Source: Chitinophaga pinensis
GTDB taxonomy: Bacteria; Bacteroidota; Bacteroidia; Chitinophagales; Chitinophagaceae
NCBI RefSeq assembly: GCF_007896845.1
Contig: NZ_VOHS01000008.1
Coordinates: forward strand, 124,001 to 188,000
Direction of reading: 5' to 3'
DNA: 64,000 nucleotides
Shown here: one piece after another, positions 1 to 8,670 of the stretch
Layout of the letters: each line of letters starts with the position of its first letter
Numbering within the stretch: the first letter of the stretch is position 1
The notes under the pieces: model-generated
What the model saw: only the letters and a program-made list of their open reading frames with translations
Databases searched by the model: none
Told to the model about the DNA's origin: nothing
Program-made: the position numbers and the translations under genes

Positions 1-191
1 CTCTGCGGATAAAAAACAGACTCCCAAAGGGTGTCTTTTCCTTCTTTATCGTATACCGGAATGCTGTTATCAAAATAACGCATCTCTTCATAAGAGACAG
101 GTAGTTTCACCTCCCGCTCGTATAATTTAAGATAGCCTCTGAATGAAGGATTCAGAGGAAAAAAAGCCTTCTTTTTTGATATATGCTGCAA
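1..191 (-). CDS. N-terminal part of an unidentified protein, cut by the window edge
   Basis: Reading leftward from about 191 there is an open frame to base 1 with about 63 codons and no stop. The translation has ordinary soluble-protein composition (stretches such as FFPLNPSFRGYLKLYE and EEMRYFDNSIPVYD), so it looks coding rather than random. No ATG lies near the beginning in this frame; a TTG at 191-189 is the only plausible start I can see. Its first codons touch the outer end of the inverted-repeat element at 188-351. I do not recognise the family. The alternative frame stops after about 25 codons, so a frameshift near the run of seven A at 159-165 is possible but not needed. Confidence 0.45.
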   Translation of the reverse strand, partial: MQHISKKKAFFPLNPSFRGYLKLYEREVKLPVSYEEMRYFDNSIPVYDKEGKDTLWESVFYPQ

Positions 192-351
192 AATAATCAG
201 GAATTAGCAATTAGGAATCAGGATCGGGTAAGGCATAAAGCATCACACAGTTCCCAAACTTTTTATTAAGTTAATAACTTAATACCGTTATTAATTCCTA
301 TTCAGGACATTAATACAGAAATTCCTAATTGTTAATTCCTGACGCTTATTT
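188..351. repeat. Short inverted-repeat element, copy 1
   Basis: An intergenic stretch is flanked by two inverted copies of a 20-base sequence: 198-217 (CAGGAATTAGCAATTAGGAA) and 322-341, whose reverse complement differs at one base. The segment between them is AT-rich and has no reading frame. The motif family (AATAATCAGGAAT, AATCAGGA) recurs in an element of similar length at 50078-50243. It could be a MITE-like or REP-like dispersed repeat; no transposase is nearby. Confidence 0.6.
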
Positions 352-355
352 GAAA

Positions 356-2641
356 TTACTTCTTCCCGTCGCAACATTTATGCTGTGCATCCACCACGGC
401 AATATTCACCATGTTCACAATAGAACGAACGGTGCTGCCCAATTGAAGGATATGCACAGGTTTCTTCATACCTAACAATACCGGACCGATAGCGTCAAAG
501 CCCGCTACTTCCTGCAGCAGGTTATATGCAATGTTACCTGCCGCCAGATTCGGGAAGATCAAGGTATTGACTTCCTGTCCCAGTAATTCGCTGAATGGAT
601 AACTATCCTTCAGGATCTCCTGATTGAAGGCCATCGCCGCCTGAATCTCACCATCCACGATCAGGGTTGGATCTTTCTGTTTTACGATATCACGCGCTCT
701 TGCTACCAGTTGTGCTTCCGCTGTACCGCTGGAACCAAAGCTGGAATAAGATAGCATCGCGATACGTGGCGTGATGTTGAATTGTCTTACTTCATTCGCC
801 ACCAGCAGAGTAATTTCTGCCAGTTCTTCCGCTGTAGGGTTGAAGTTCACCGTAGTGTCCCCGAGGAACAGCGGGCCGCGTTTAGTATTGATGATATACA
901 TACCAGCCACACGTTTTGCATTCGGCTCCATACCGATTACGTGCAATGCCGGACGAATAGTATCAGGGTAATTACGTGTCAGACCGGAGATCAGCGCATC
1001 TGCCTCTCCTGTTTCTACCAGCATACAACCAAAGTAGTTACGCTCACGCATTACTTTCTTCGCTTCATACTGATTAAATCCTTTACGCTGACGTTTTTTG
1101 AAGAAGAGCTCACCAAAGTGATGACGCTTTTCACTCATTTCATCACTCTTAGGATCGATGATCACCGTGTCATCCAGTTCGATACCATTTTCTGCTGCCA
1201 GATTACGGATACGCAGTTCATTACCCAACAGGATCGGATACGCAATCCCTTCTTCTCTTACTACCTGCGAAGCTTTCAGTACTTTCAGGTTGTCCGCTTC
1301 TGCGAATACTACCTTACGTGGGTCCTGACGGGCTTTGGTACCAATCACGCGGAACAACTGGTTGTCCAGTCCCAGACGTTTGTTCAGTACCTCTACATAC
1401 GCATCCCAGTCTGTAATAGGCTGCTGTGCTACACCGCTATCCATGGCAGCTTTTGCTACTGCAGGTGCTACGTGGCTCAGCAAACGCGGATCCAGTGGTT
1501 TTGGAATGATATATCTCGGACCGAAGAACAGGTTCCTTTCATTATAAGCGAGGTTCACGATATCCGGTACGGATTCTTTTGCCAGTTCTGCCAGCGCATG
1601 TACTGCTGCCAGTTTCATCTCTTCGTTGATCTGGGTAGCACGTACATCCAGCGCTCCACGGAAGATGTAAGGGAAACCCAATACGTTGTTTACCTGATTA
1701 GGATGATCTGAACGACCGGTACACATGATGACATCAGGACGTGATGCCACAGCCAGATCATAAGCAATCTCCGGATCCGGATTGGCCATTGCAAACACGA
1801 TCGGATTATCCGCCATGCTCTTGATCATGTTAGGCGTTACTACGTTTCCCACAGACAGACCCACAAATACGTCTGCACCCTTCAGCGCTTCCGCCAGTTC
1901 TGTTACAGCAGCAGTTGTAGCGAACTGCTTATGCATGTCGGACAGATTAGGACGGCTGGTACTAATTACGCCATCCTTGTCAAACATGATGATATTGTCT
2001 TTATTCGCGCCCAGTGCCACATACAGTTTCACACAGGCCATAGCAGCCGCACCGGCGCCATTTATAACGATCTTAACTTTGTCGATGTCTTTCTTTACCA
2101 GTTCCAGAGCGTTCAGCAAGGCTGCACTGGAAATGATCGCCGTACCATGCTGGTCATCGTGCATGATAGGGATTCTGAGTTCCTTTTTCAGACGCTCTTC
2201 TATCGCAAAGCACTCAGGACTTTTGATGTCTTCCAGATTAATACCACCGAAAGTCGGTTCCATGGCTTTCACAACCTGTACAAACTCGTCCACGTTCTTT
2301 GTGTTCAATTCAATGTCAAATACATCGATATCTGCAAAGATTTTGAACAGTACAGCCTTACCTTCCATTACAGGTTTACCGGCTTCCGGACCGATATCGC
2401 CCAGGCCAAGTACTGCCGTACCATTACTGATTACCGCTACCAGATTCCCTTTGGCGGTATATTTGTACACATTCTCTACGTCTTTGGCGATCTCCTTACA
2501 TGGCTCCGCTACTCCGGGAGAGTAAGCCAGTGAAAGGTCCCATTGTGTCTTGGTGTTCTTTGTAGGTATTACTTCGATTTTTCCAGGCCGCCCCAATGCA
2601 TGGTAATCCAATGCATCCTGCTTGTTCTGTTTTCTTGCCAT
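356..2641 (-). CDS. maeB: NADP-dependent malic enzyme, MaeB type with phosphotransacetylase-like domain
   Basis: Oxidatively decarboxylates malate to pyruvate, giving NADPH (family knowledge). The 761-residue product has the MaeB layout: malic N-terminal domain (about 15-160, with SPGVAEPC and VISNGTAVLGLGDIG), an NAD(P)-binding domain (about 160-420, with the GAGAAAMACV dinucleotide loop), and a C-terminal phosphotransacetylase-like domain (about 430-760) thought to be regulatory. Length fits the usual 750-770. I start at the ATG at 2641 (MARKQNKQ); the frame stays open 21 codons further upstream, but that extension is not family-like. It is divergent from the DUF4293 gene. NADP rather than NAD preference is inferred from the family. 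Confidence 0.93.
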   Translation of the reverse strand: MARKQNKQDALDYHALGRPGKIEVIPTKNTKTQWDLSLAYSPGVAEPCKEIAKDVENVYKYTAKGNLVAVISNGTAVLGLGDIGPEAGKPVMEGKAVLFKIFADIDVFDIELNTKNVDEFVQVVKAMEPTFGGINLEDIKSPECFAIEERLKKELRIPIMHDDQHGTAIISSAALLNALELVKKDIDKVKIVINGAGAAAMACVKLYVALGANKDNIIMFDKDGVISTSRPNLSDMHKQFATTAAVTELAEALKGADVFVGLSVGNVVTPNMIKSMADNPIVFAMANPDPEIAYDLAVASRPDVIMCTGRSDHPNQVNNVLGFPYIFRGALDVRATQINEEMKLAAVHALAELAKESVPDIVNLAYNERNLFFGPRYIIPKPLDPRLLSHVAPAVAKAAMDSGVAQQPITDWDAYVEVLNKRLGLDNQLFRVIGTKARQDPRKVVFAEADNLKVLKASQVVREEGIAYPILLGNELRIRNLAAENGIELDDTVIIDPKSDEMSEKRHHFGELFFKKRQRKGFNQYEAKKVMRERNYFGCMLVETGEADALISGLTRNYPDTIRPALHVIGMEPNAKRVAGMYIINTKRGPLFLGDTTVNFNPTAEELAEITLLVANEVRQFNITPRIAMLSYSSFGSSGTAEAQLVARARDIVKQKDPTLIVDGEIQAAMAFNQEILKDSYPFSELLGQEVNTLIFPNLAAGNIAYNLLQEVAGFDAIGPVLLGMKKPVHILQLGSTVRSIVNMVNIAVVDAQHKCCDGKK

Positions 2642-2761
2642 TTCAATAAAAGATTGTTCTTGGGCGTGCAATATACGAAGTATTGGAGGAACACTAAGTA
2701 CCACGAAAGAGTAGGTTCACAATATTTACTTATTTTTACCCGGTAAATCTCCCTGACAAAC

Positions 2762-3202
2762 ATGATACAACGCATTCAAAGTCTTTACCTTTTATTAGCG
2801 GCTGCGGCCGGTATCGGTACCTGGTTCCTGAATATCTGGAAAGCCACACTTAATGATGGAACAATCAGATATTTCAATGCACAGTCGAGCTTTATAGTGT
2901 TTCTGGTACTGATGCTGGTAGTAGGATTAGCCCTGTTCTGTATTTTCCTGTTCAAAAACCGCAAATTACAGTTCAGACTGACAATACTGAATATTCTGCT
3001 GTCTGTTGCAGCAATTGCCCTGCAATACTTTAAAGTACAGGATACTGCTAACGATATCCAGTCTCAGGGCAAACTGATTACTACTGCCACCTATCTCCCG
3101 GGCGCATTCCTGCCGGTTCTGATATTTATATTTTTATTAATGGCTGCTAGAGGCATTTTCAAAGATGAAAAGCTGATCAAGTCACTGGACAGACTGAGAT
3201 AG
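2762..3202 (+). CDS. DUF4293 family integral membrane protein
   Basis: A 146-residue protein beginning MIQRIQSLYLLLAA, the typical opening of the Bacteroidota DUF4293 family. Four hydrophobic segments are visible (about 8-25, 44-68, 75-92 and 112-130), and the C-terminus is short, charged and probably cytoplasmic. The family has no established function. The gene is divergent from maeB and convergent with uvrA, ending before a strong shared terminator hairpin. Confidence 0.85.
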   Translation: MIQRIQSLYLLLAAAAGIGTWFLNIWKATLNDGTIRYFNAQSSFIVFLVLMLVVGLALFCIFLFKNRKLQFRLTILNILLSVAAIALQYFKVQDTANDIQSQGKLITTATYLPGAFLPVLIFIFLLMAARGIFKDEKLIKSLDRLR

Positions 3203-3240
3203 TCGGAAAGAATGAAGAATCGGGGGGCTATCCCCCTATA

Positions 3241-3294
3241 CAATAAAATGAAAAAGCTGCGAAGAACGATCTCCGCAGCTTTTTCATTTTATTG
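3241..3294. terminator. Bidirectional terminator between the DUF4293 gene and uvrA
   Basis: Perfect 21-bp inverted repeat (arms 3241-3261 and 3274-3294, GC core AAGCTGCG/CGCAGCTT) with a 12-base loop. A- and T-rich flanks on both arms give a U-run in either direction, so it can serve both convergent genes. Confidence 0.9.
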
Positions 3295-3353
3295 TAATAC
3301 GTTGTTGTAACCGACGTATTTTATTAATAATTAATCAATTAATCTCTAATTAT

Positions 3354-6170
3354 TTACAAGTATTTCCCCGTATAACTCTCTTTCACATCTTTCAATCCTT
3401 CCGGCAGGCCCGCATACAATAACTGTCCGCCACCGGCGCCACCTTCAGGCCCCAGGTCAATGACCCAGTCAGCACTGCGGATCACGTCAATGTTGTGTTC
3501 AATTACCAATACGCTGTGTCCCTGATCGATCAGGGCGTTAAAGGATGCCAGCAATTTCTTGATATCATGGAAGTGAAGACCGGTAGTCGGTTCGTCAAAG
3601 ATGAACAGGATATGTCCCTGTGCTTTTCCTTTACCAAGGAAAGAGGCCAGTTTTACACGCTGTGCTTCACCACCGCTCAGTGTATCACTACTCTGACCGA
3701 GTTTCACATAACCCAGTCCTACATCACTTAAGGGACGTATTTTGTTACATACGTCTTTTTCATCTTTGAAGAACTCCAGTGATTCTTCCACACTCATTTC
3801 AAGAACGTCGTAGATGTTTTTGCCTTTGTAGGTTACTTCCAGTACCTCTTCCTTGAAGCGGCGGCCACCACAGGTTTCACATTGCAGGTGTACATCTGCA
3901 AGGAACTGCATTTCAACAATTACTTCTCCTTCTCCTTTACAAGCGTCGCAACGGCCACCGTCTACGTTGAAAGAGAAATGTTTTGGCTGGAATCCGCGCA
4001 TTTTGCTCAGCTGTTGCTTCGCATACAGGTCACGGATTTCATCGTATGCTTTGATATAAGTAACCGGGTTGGAACGGGATGATTTACCAATCGGATTCTG
4101 GTCTACCATTTCGATCTGTGTGATATCATCCACAGCGCCTTTCAGAGCACGGTGCTGCCCCACACGATCTGCAAATTCTCCTTTCAGTTTCATGAGTGCC
4201 GGATAGAGAATCTGTTTTACCAGTGTGGTCTTTCCGGATCCGCTGACACCGCTTACAACAGTAAGCACCTGTAAAGGAAAATCTACGTCGATATTTTTCA
4301 GGTTATGTTGGCGGCATCCTTCCAGCGAAATCGCCTTTTTCCATTTACGGAGTTTGATAGGCGGTTCAATACTGAGCTGTCCGCTGAGGTATTTACCTGT
4401 CAGACTCTTACTGTCTTTCAGGATTTCCTGATAATTACCGGCAAAGATAACTTCACCACCGAGGTGACTGGCCAGTGGTCCCATATCGATGATATAGTCT
4501 GCCTCTTCCATCATCATCTCGTCATGTTCCACTACTACCACAGTATTACCCAGATCACGCAGTTCTTTCAGCACTTTAATGAGGCGATGGGTATCACGGG
4601 CATGCAGACCGATACTTGGTTCATCGAGTATGTACATAGAGTTGGTCAGATTACTACCGAGCGAACGGGTCAGCTGTATACGCTGACTTTCCCCACCACT
4701 CAATGTATTGGCCACACGATTGAGCGTCAGATAACCCAATCCTACGTCCAGTAATGTTTTCAGACGGTGATCGATCTCTACGAGTATTCTTTTTCCTACC
4801 TGCTGATCATATTCGCTCAGCTGCAGTTGCTGGAACCATTCGTAGAGGTTGCTTACCGGCATATCTACCAGTTGCGCGATATTCACGCCTGCTACCTTGA
4901 TGTATAACGCTTCTTTTCTCAGGCGGCCTCCTCCGCATTCCGGACAACCAGTCCGGCCACGGTAGCGGGATTGCAGCACACGATACTGTACTTTATACAG
5001 GTTCTGCTCCACCATTTTGAAAAACTCATTCAGACCGTAGAAATGTTCGTTACCTGTCCACAGTAACTGGTATTGCTCATCCGTAAGATCAACGATCGGT
5101 TTGTGGATCGGGAAATTGAACTTACGCGCAGCTTTTATCAATGCTTCCTTGTATTCGCCCATCTTCTCACCTCTCCATGGAGCGATAGCATTTTCATATA
5201 CACTGAGGCGTTTGTCAGGTATGACCAGATCTGCATCAATACCCAACACCTGACCAAAACCTTCACACACGGGGCAGGCACCGTAAGGGTTGTTGAAGGA
5301 GAACAGGTTGGGAACCGGCTCTTCGAACTGCATTCCATCGAGTTCAAAGCGGTTGGAGAAGTGTTTCATGTCTGCACCATTCACTTCTACGAGACAGTCG
5401 CCCTCGCTTTCATAAAAAGCGGTTTGTACACTATCTCCGATACGGTGCAGGTCATCTTCTTCAAACTCCTTTGCTACCAGACGGTCTACCAGCAGGTAAG
5501 CCTCTTTAGGCAGTGCAGGTTTCTTCTCATCCAGCAGTTCCTCTATACGTAACAGGGAACCATTGCCTTTTTCCTTCACATACAGACGGGAAAAACCTTT
5601 CTGCATCAGGATCTGCAATTCTTCTTTCACATCACGTTTCTCGTGACGGCGGAAGGTAACCAGTAATTGTATTTTGGACCCTGCGGGCAATTTTTTGATA
5701 TAATCCACGACATCGCTCACCTCGTGTTTCTTTACGAGCTGACCGGAGACGGGAGAATATGTTTTGCCGATACGGGCGAAAAAGAGGCGGAGGTAGTCAT
5801 ATATCTCCGTCATAGAGCCCACGGTAGAACGTGGTGTACGGGTAATCACTTTCTGCTCGATAGCGATGGCAGGACAAATCCCCTTGATGTAATCAACATC
5901 AGGTTTGTTCATGCGCATAAGAAACTGACGGGCATAAGCGCTGAGGCTTTCCGCATAACGGCGCTGACCTTCAGCATACAATGTGTCCATGGTCAGTGAA
6001 GACTTGCCTGAACCGGAGACTCCGGTTACCACTACCAGCTTGCTTCTTGGAATGCCAACGCTAACATTTTTGAGGTTGTGAACGCGTGCGCCCTTAATGA
6101 AAATCTGATCTTGCGTACTAACTGACTGAGCATCAGTTATTGTTTCCGTTTTCTTCACTTTAGTTGCCAT
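3354..6170 (-). CDS. uvrA: UvrABC excision repair subunit A (excinuclease ATPase)
   Basis: DNA damage-recognition ATPase of nucleotide excision repair. The 938-residue length is normal. It has two ABC modules: Walker A GVSGSGKSS near residue 50 and again near 645 (GVSGSGKTT), and signature motifs LSGGESQRIQL and LSGGEAQRVKL. Two CxxC...CxxC zinc elements are visible: CPVC...CPEC in the first half and CDAC...CETC in the second. The short tail past residue 20 is lysine/threonine rich. The gene stands alone, convergent with the DUF4293 gene and divergent from the sigma factor. uvrB and uvrC are not in the window. Confidence 0.96.
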   Translation of the reverse strand: MATKVKKTETITDAQSVSTQDQIFIKGARVHNLKNVSVGIPRSKLVVVTGVSGSGKSSLTMDTLYAEGQRRYAESLSAYARQFLMRMNKPDVDYIKGICPAIAIEQKVITRTPRSTVGSMTEIYDYLRLFFARIGKTYSPVSGQLVKKHEVSDVVDYIKKLPAGSKIQLLVTFRRHEKRDVKEELQILMQKGFSRLYVKEKGNGSLLRIEELLDEKKPALPKEAYLLVDRLVAKEFEEDDLHRIGDSVQTAFYESEGDCLVEVNGADMKHFSNRFELDGMQFEEPVPNLFSFNNPYGACPVCEGFGQVLGIDADLVIPDKRLSVYENAIAPWRGEKMGEYKEALIKAARKFNFPIHKPIVDLTDEQYQLLWTGNEHFYGLNEFFKMVEQNLYKVQYRVLQSRYRGRTGCPECGGGRLRKEALYIKVAGVNIAQLVDMPVSNLYEWFQQLQLSEYDQQVGKRILVEIDHRLKTLLDVGLGYLTLNRVANTLSGGESQRIQLTRSLGSNLTNSMYILDEPSIGLHARDTHRLIKVLKELRDLGNTVVVVEHDEMMMEEADYIIDMGPLASHLGGEVIFAGNYQEILKDSKSLTGKYLSGQLSIEPPIKLRKWKKAISLEGCRQHNLKNIDVDFPLQVLTVVSGVSGSGKTTLVKQILYPALMKLKGEFADRVGQHRALKGAVDDITQIEMVDQNPIGKSSRSNPVTYIKAYDEIRDLYAKQQLSKMRGFQPKHFSFNVDGGRCDACKGEGEVIVEMQFLADVHLQCETCGGRRFKEEVLEVTYKGKNIYDVLEMSVEESLEFFKDEKDVCNKIRPLSDVGLGYVKLGQSSDTLSGGEAQRVKLASFLGKGKAQGHILFIFDEPTTGLHFHDIKKLLASFNALIDQGHSVLVIEHNIDVIRSADWVIDLGPEGGAGGGQLLYAGLPEGLKDVKESYTGKYL

Positions 6171-6483
6171 AATGGATGTAAAAATACTGAAAGTAAACCA
6201 TTCCGGTAGATTTCCATTCTACCTGAACGCGTTATAGACGAAACCTGCAAGGGTCGGAGCATTCGGCGGAGTTGTGGCTATATTAAATGACAGGAAAATT
6301 GCACAAATGAGGGATTGTTTTATTGAACTATTACTTTATATTTGCATTAGATGAAACCTGAAGGTCTTCCCAGGTTCAGATTTATAAACTCTAAAACTGC
6401 CTATTATAGCATAAACTCTACACATTTTTCCTACGACTGTCACAAGTCCTATTTTTATTATAAACCCGCTATTGTAGAAGTTT
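6171..6483. other. Divergent intergenic region uvrA / sigma factor
   Basis: About 313 bases without a credible gene. It holds a strong Bacteroidota-type promoter (6315-6344) pointing at the sigma-factor gene, leaving a leader of roughly 130 bases. A 65-codon frame on the minus strand here has no coding character. I see no riboswitch-like fold, and no clear TAnnTTTG box for uvrA. Confidence 0.6.
6315..6344 (+). promoter_or_regulatory. Promoter for the sigma-70 family gene
   Basis: TTG at 6315-6317, 19 bases, then TATATTTG at 6337-6344. This matches the Bacteroidota primary-sigma consensus (TTG or TTTG, about 19-21 bases, TAnnTTTG). Transcription would begin near 6350. Confidence 0.7.
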
Positions 6484-7065
6484 ATGCAAATAATGTACAA
6501 ACTAAGTGATGAGCAACTAATTACCCTCTTCAAAAAGGGTCACGCTTCGGCATTGGAAGAATTAGTGCACAGACACAAAGATAAGCTCTATACCTCTATC
6601 GTATTACTTGTGAAAGACGCTTTCCTGGCAGAAGACATTTTCCAGGATACCTTTATAAAGATCATAGATACTATCAGAGCTGAACGCTATACAGAAAAAG
6701 GAAAGTTCCTCCCCTGGGCGATGCGTATTGCACATAACCTGTGTGTGGATCACTTCCGTAAGATCAAGCGTACTCCTATCATCAAGACCAGCGACGACAA
6801 AGATATTTTCAACGTATTGAATTTCAGCGAGAGCAGTGCAGAAGAGAAAATGATCACGGCACAGAGCCATGATCGTGTAAGACGTATGCTCGACCTGCTG
6901 CCGGAAGAACAGCGTGAGGTGATCATCCTCCGCCATTACGCCGACCTGAGTTTCAAAGAAATTGCCGATCTCACCCAGGTGAGTATCAATACCGCATTAG
7001 GCCGTATGAGATATGGTCTGATAAATCTCCGGAAGATGATGACGGAGAAACAGATTTGTTTGTAA
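6484..7065 (+). CDS. RNA polymerase sigma-70 family (ECF-like) sigma factor
   Basis: A 193-residue sigma factor with region 2 (about 25-95, including AEDIFQDTFIKI and MRIAHNLCVDHFRK) and region 4 (about 130-190, with LPEEQREVIILRHY and the helix-turn-helix around FKEIADLTQVSINTALGRMRYG). The size and lack of region 3 fit an ECF-type factor. No anti-sigma gene follows; the next gene is on the other strand, so regulation probably rests on its own promoter. An AGAAG sequence lies just ahead of the ATG at 6484; a second in-frame ATG at 6493 is nearly as good. Target genes cannot be read from the sequence. Confidence 0.88.
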   Translation: MQIMYKLSDEQLITLFKKGHASALEELVHRHKDKLYTSIVLLVKDAFLAEDIFQDTFIKIIDTIRAERYTEKGKFLPWAMRIAHNLCVDHFRKIKRTPIIKTSDDKDIFNVLNFSESSAEEKMITAQSHDRVRRMLDLLPEEQREVIILRHYADLSFKEIADLTQVSINTALGRMRYGLINLRKMMTEKQICL

Positions 7066-7086
7066 TCCTTTTTTTGCTTGCCATCG

Positions 7087-7116
7087 ACGGGCGGCCGGGA
7101 GACTCCGACCGCCCGT
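7087..7116 (+). terminator. Terminator after the sigma factor gene
   Basis: GC-rich hairpin with 8-bp arms (ACGGGCGG at 7087-7094, CCGCCCGT at 7109-7116), followed by a T-rich TTCTTATTTCC. It lies 10 bases before the convergent thiolase stop codon. Confidence 0.7.
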
Positions 7117-7125
7117 TCTTATTTC

Positions 7126-8328
7126 CTATACCAGGTTCTCATAAATCATCGCAGCACCCTGCCCCACTCCCACACACATGGTGGTCAGTCCATACTTTGC
7201 CTGTGGCCTGCGTCTGAATTCATGCAGCAATGTTGCCGCAATCCGCGCTCCCGTACATCCCAGAGGATGTCCGATGGCGATAGAACCTCCGTTCACATTG
7301 ATCTTCGACGTATCTAAGCCAAGGTCACGGATACAAGCCAGCGCCTGTACGGCAAATGCCTCATTCAATTCAATCAGATCAAGCTGATCTGCTGTGAGCC
7401 CTGCCCGGAGTAATACTTTCTGTGAAGCAGGTACCGGTCCAATTCCCATAATAGCAGGATCTACTCCGGCTACGGCCATCGCCCTGATCTGCATCAATGG
7501 TTTCAGGTTATATTGCTTCAATGCCTGTTCGGATACAATCAGTACACAGGCTGCTCCATCATTGATACCAGCAGAATTACCTGCTGTTACACTTCCTTCT
7601 TTGGCAAAAGCAGGCTTTAGTCCTGCCAGTTTTTCCAGAGAAGTCTCTCTTGGTGGCTCATCATCACTGATAATCACCTGCCCTTGTTTATTAGGTGTGA
7701 TCGCTACCGGGATAATTTCTGCCGCCCATTTGCCGGCGTCATAAGCGGTTTTATATTTCAGCTGGCTCTGATAAGCAAACAGATCCTGTTCTTCCCGGCT
7801 GATGTTCCATTGACGAGCTACATTTTCTGCCGTTTCGCCCATAGAATAAGGATGATACATGTCTGCCAGCTTTTTATTGGTAAAGCGCCAGCCTATGGTA
7901 GAATCATACATTTCTGTTTTACGGCTGAAAGCGCCGTCTGCCTTTGGCATGACCAGTGGTGCGCGGGTCATACTTTCTACTCCTCCGGCGAGATATACAT
8001 CTCCATCTCCACACATAATAGCTCTGGCGGCGTCCATAATGGCCTGCATACCTGATGCACAGAGGCGGTTCACCGTATTACCCGGTACCGTTACGGGTAG
8101 TCCGGCCAATAATGCAGCCATACGGGCTACGTCCCGGTTATCTTCGCCGGCCTGATTGGTAGCCCCGGCTATAACATCTTCAATACCAGCAGGATCTAAT
8201 GTCGGATTGCGCTCAAGAATGGCTTTTATAAGGTGAGCCAGCATATCGTCTGGCCTGATTGTACTCAGAACCCCACCATAACGGCCTATTGGGGTGCGGA
8301 CCGCGTCTACTATGTAAGCAGCTTGCAT
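7126..8328 (-). CDS. Thiolase (acetyl-CoA / 3-oxoadipyl-CoA acyltransferase family)
   Basis: A 400-residue degradative-type thiolase that would cleave 3-oxoacyl-CoA with free CoA. The nucleophile Cys is in NRLCASGMQAI (about residue 90), the His in the GGSIAIGHPLG motif (about 355) and the second Cys in MCVGVGQG near the C-terminus. The N-terminal signature ANQAGEDNR-type motif (TNQAGEDNRDVARM) and PDDMLA resemble the PcaF (beta-ketoadipyl-CoA thiolase) branch, but FadA-like activity is equally possible. No other beta-oxidation or aromatic-degradation gene is adjacent, so the exact substrate is open. A matching promoter lies at 8363-8392. Confidence 0.88.
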   Translation of the reverse strand: MQAAYIVDAVRTPIGRYGGVLSTIRPDDMLAHLIKAILERNPTLDPAGIEDVIAGATNQAGEDNRDVARMAALLAGLPVTVPGNTVNRLCASGMQAIMDAARAIMCGDGDVYLAGGVESMTRAPLVMPKADGAFSRKTEMYDSTIGWRFTNKKLADMYHPYSMGETAENVARQWNISREEQDLFAYQSQLKYKTAYDAGKWAAEIIPVAITPNKQGQVIISDDEPPRETSLEKLAGLKPAFAKEGSVTAGNSAGINDGAACVLIVSEQALKQYNLKPLMQIRAMAVAGVDPAIMGIGPVPASQKVLLRAGLTADQLDLIELNEAFAVQALACIRDLGLDTSKINVNGGSIAIGHPLGCTGARIAATLLHEFRRRPQAKYGLTTMCVGVGQGAAMIYENLV

Positions 8329-8362
8329 TGCTTTGATGGATTGCTTTGGTTAATAAAGGTTG

Positions 8363-8392
8363 TAAATGTAGTGGAATCGGGGGTAATACCAA
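8363..8392 (-). promoter_or_regulatory. Promoter for the thiolase gene
   Basis: On the minus strand, TTG (8392-8390), 19 bases, then TACATTTA (8370-8363). This is one mismatch from TAnnTTTG, with ideal spacing. Confidence 0.5.
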
Positions 8393-8609
8393 TACAGCAG
8401 CCGTTTTCTACTTTAAAATGGCCTGTTTCTGCCATCAAACCCTTACTACACCGGTATTACGCCCTCATTTGTCCGTTCATCGACGAAACAGCACCGGTCT
8501 AATGGCGGTATAATAACGTTATAATACGGAGAAACCATTAAATATTGACCGGAAAGCCTTATCCAGACTGTATATAGCCGTTTCCTGATGGTCCGTGGAT
8601 AAAATGTCG

Positions 8610-8617
8610 TACCTTTG
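8610..8617 (+). promoter_or_regulatory. -7 box for rlmN
   Basis: TACCTTTG is a perfect TAnnTTTG box, about 54 bases upstream of the rlmN ATG. No convincing TTG upstream element is visible at the expected distance. Confidence 0.5.
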
Positions 8618-8670
8618 TCGCTTACTACCGACTGCCGTAAGGCAGACATTGTCTCAATTAAAGGTCAGGA

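Larger units (their letters stand above)
8329..8670. other. Divergent intergenic region thiolase / rlmN
   Basis: About 342 bases with promoters for both flanking genes (8363-8392 leftward, 8610-8617 rightward). In the middle, near 8505-8527, two TATAAT-like words flank a small palindrome ATAACGTTAT, which may be an operator. No gene is supported. Confidence 0.5.

Noticed and set aside
782..1711. 309-codon open frame on the plus strand inside the malic enzyme gene
   Set aside because: It is antisense to a fully supported gene; the protein is rich in His, Phe, Cys and Gln with no fold, as expected from a reverse frame.
2669..2685. Small palindrome CAATA/TATTG upstream of malic enzyme, considered as an operator
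   Set aside because: Only five-base arms in AT-rich DNA, so expected by chance.
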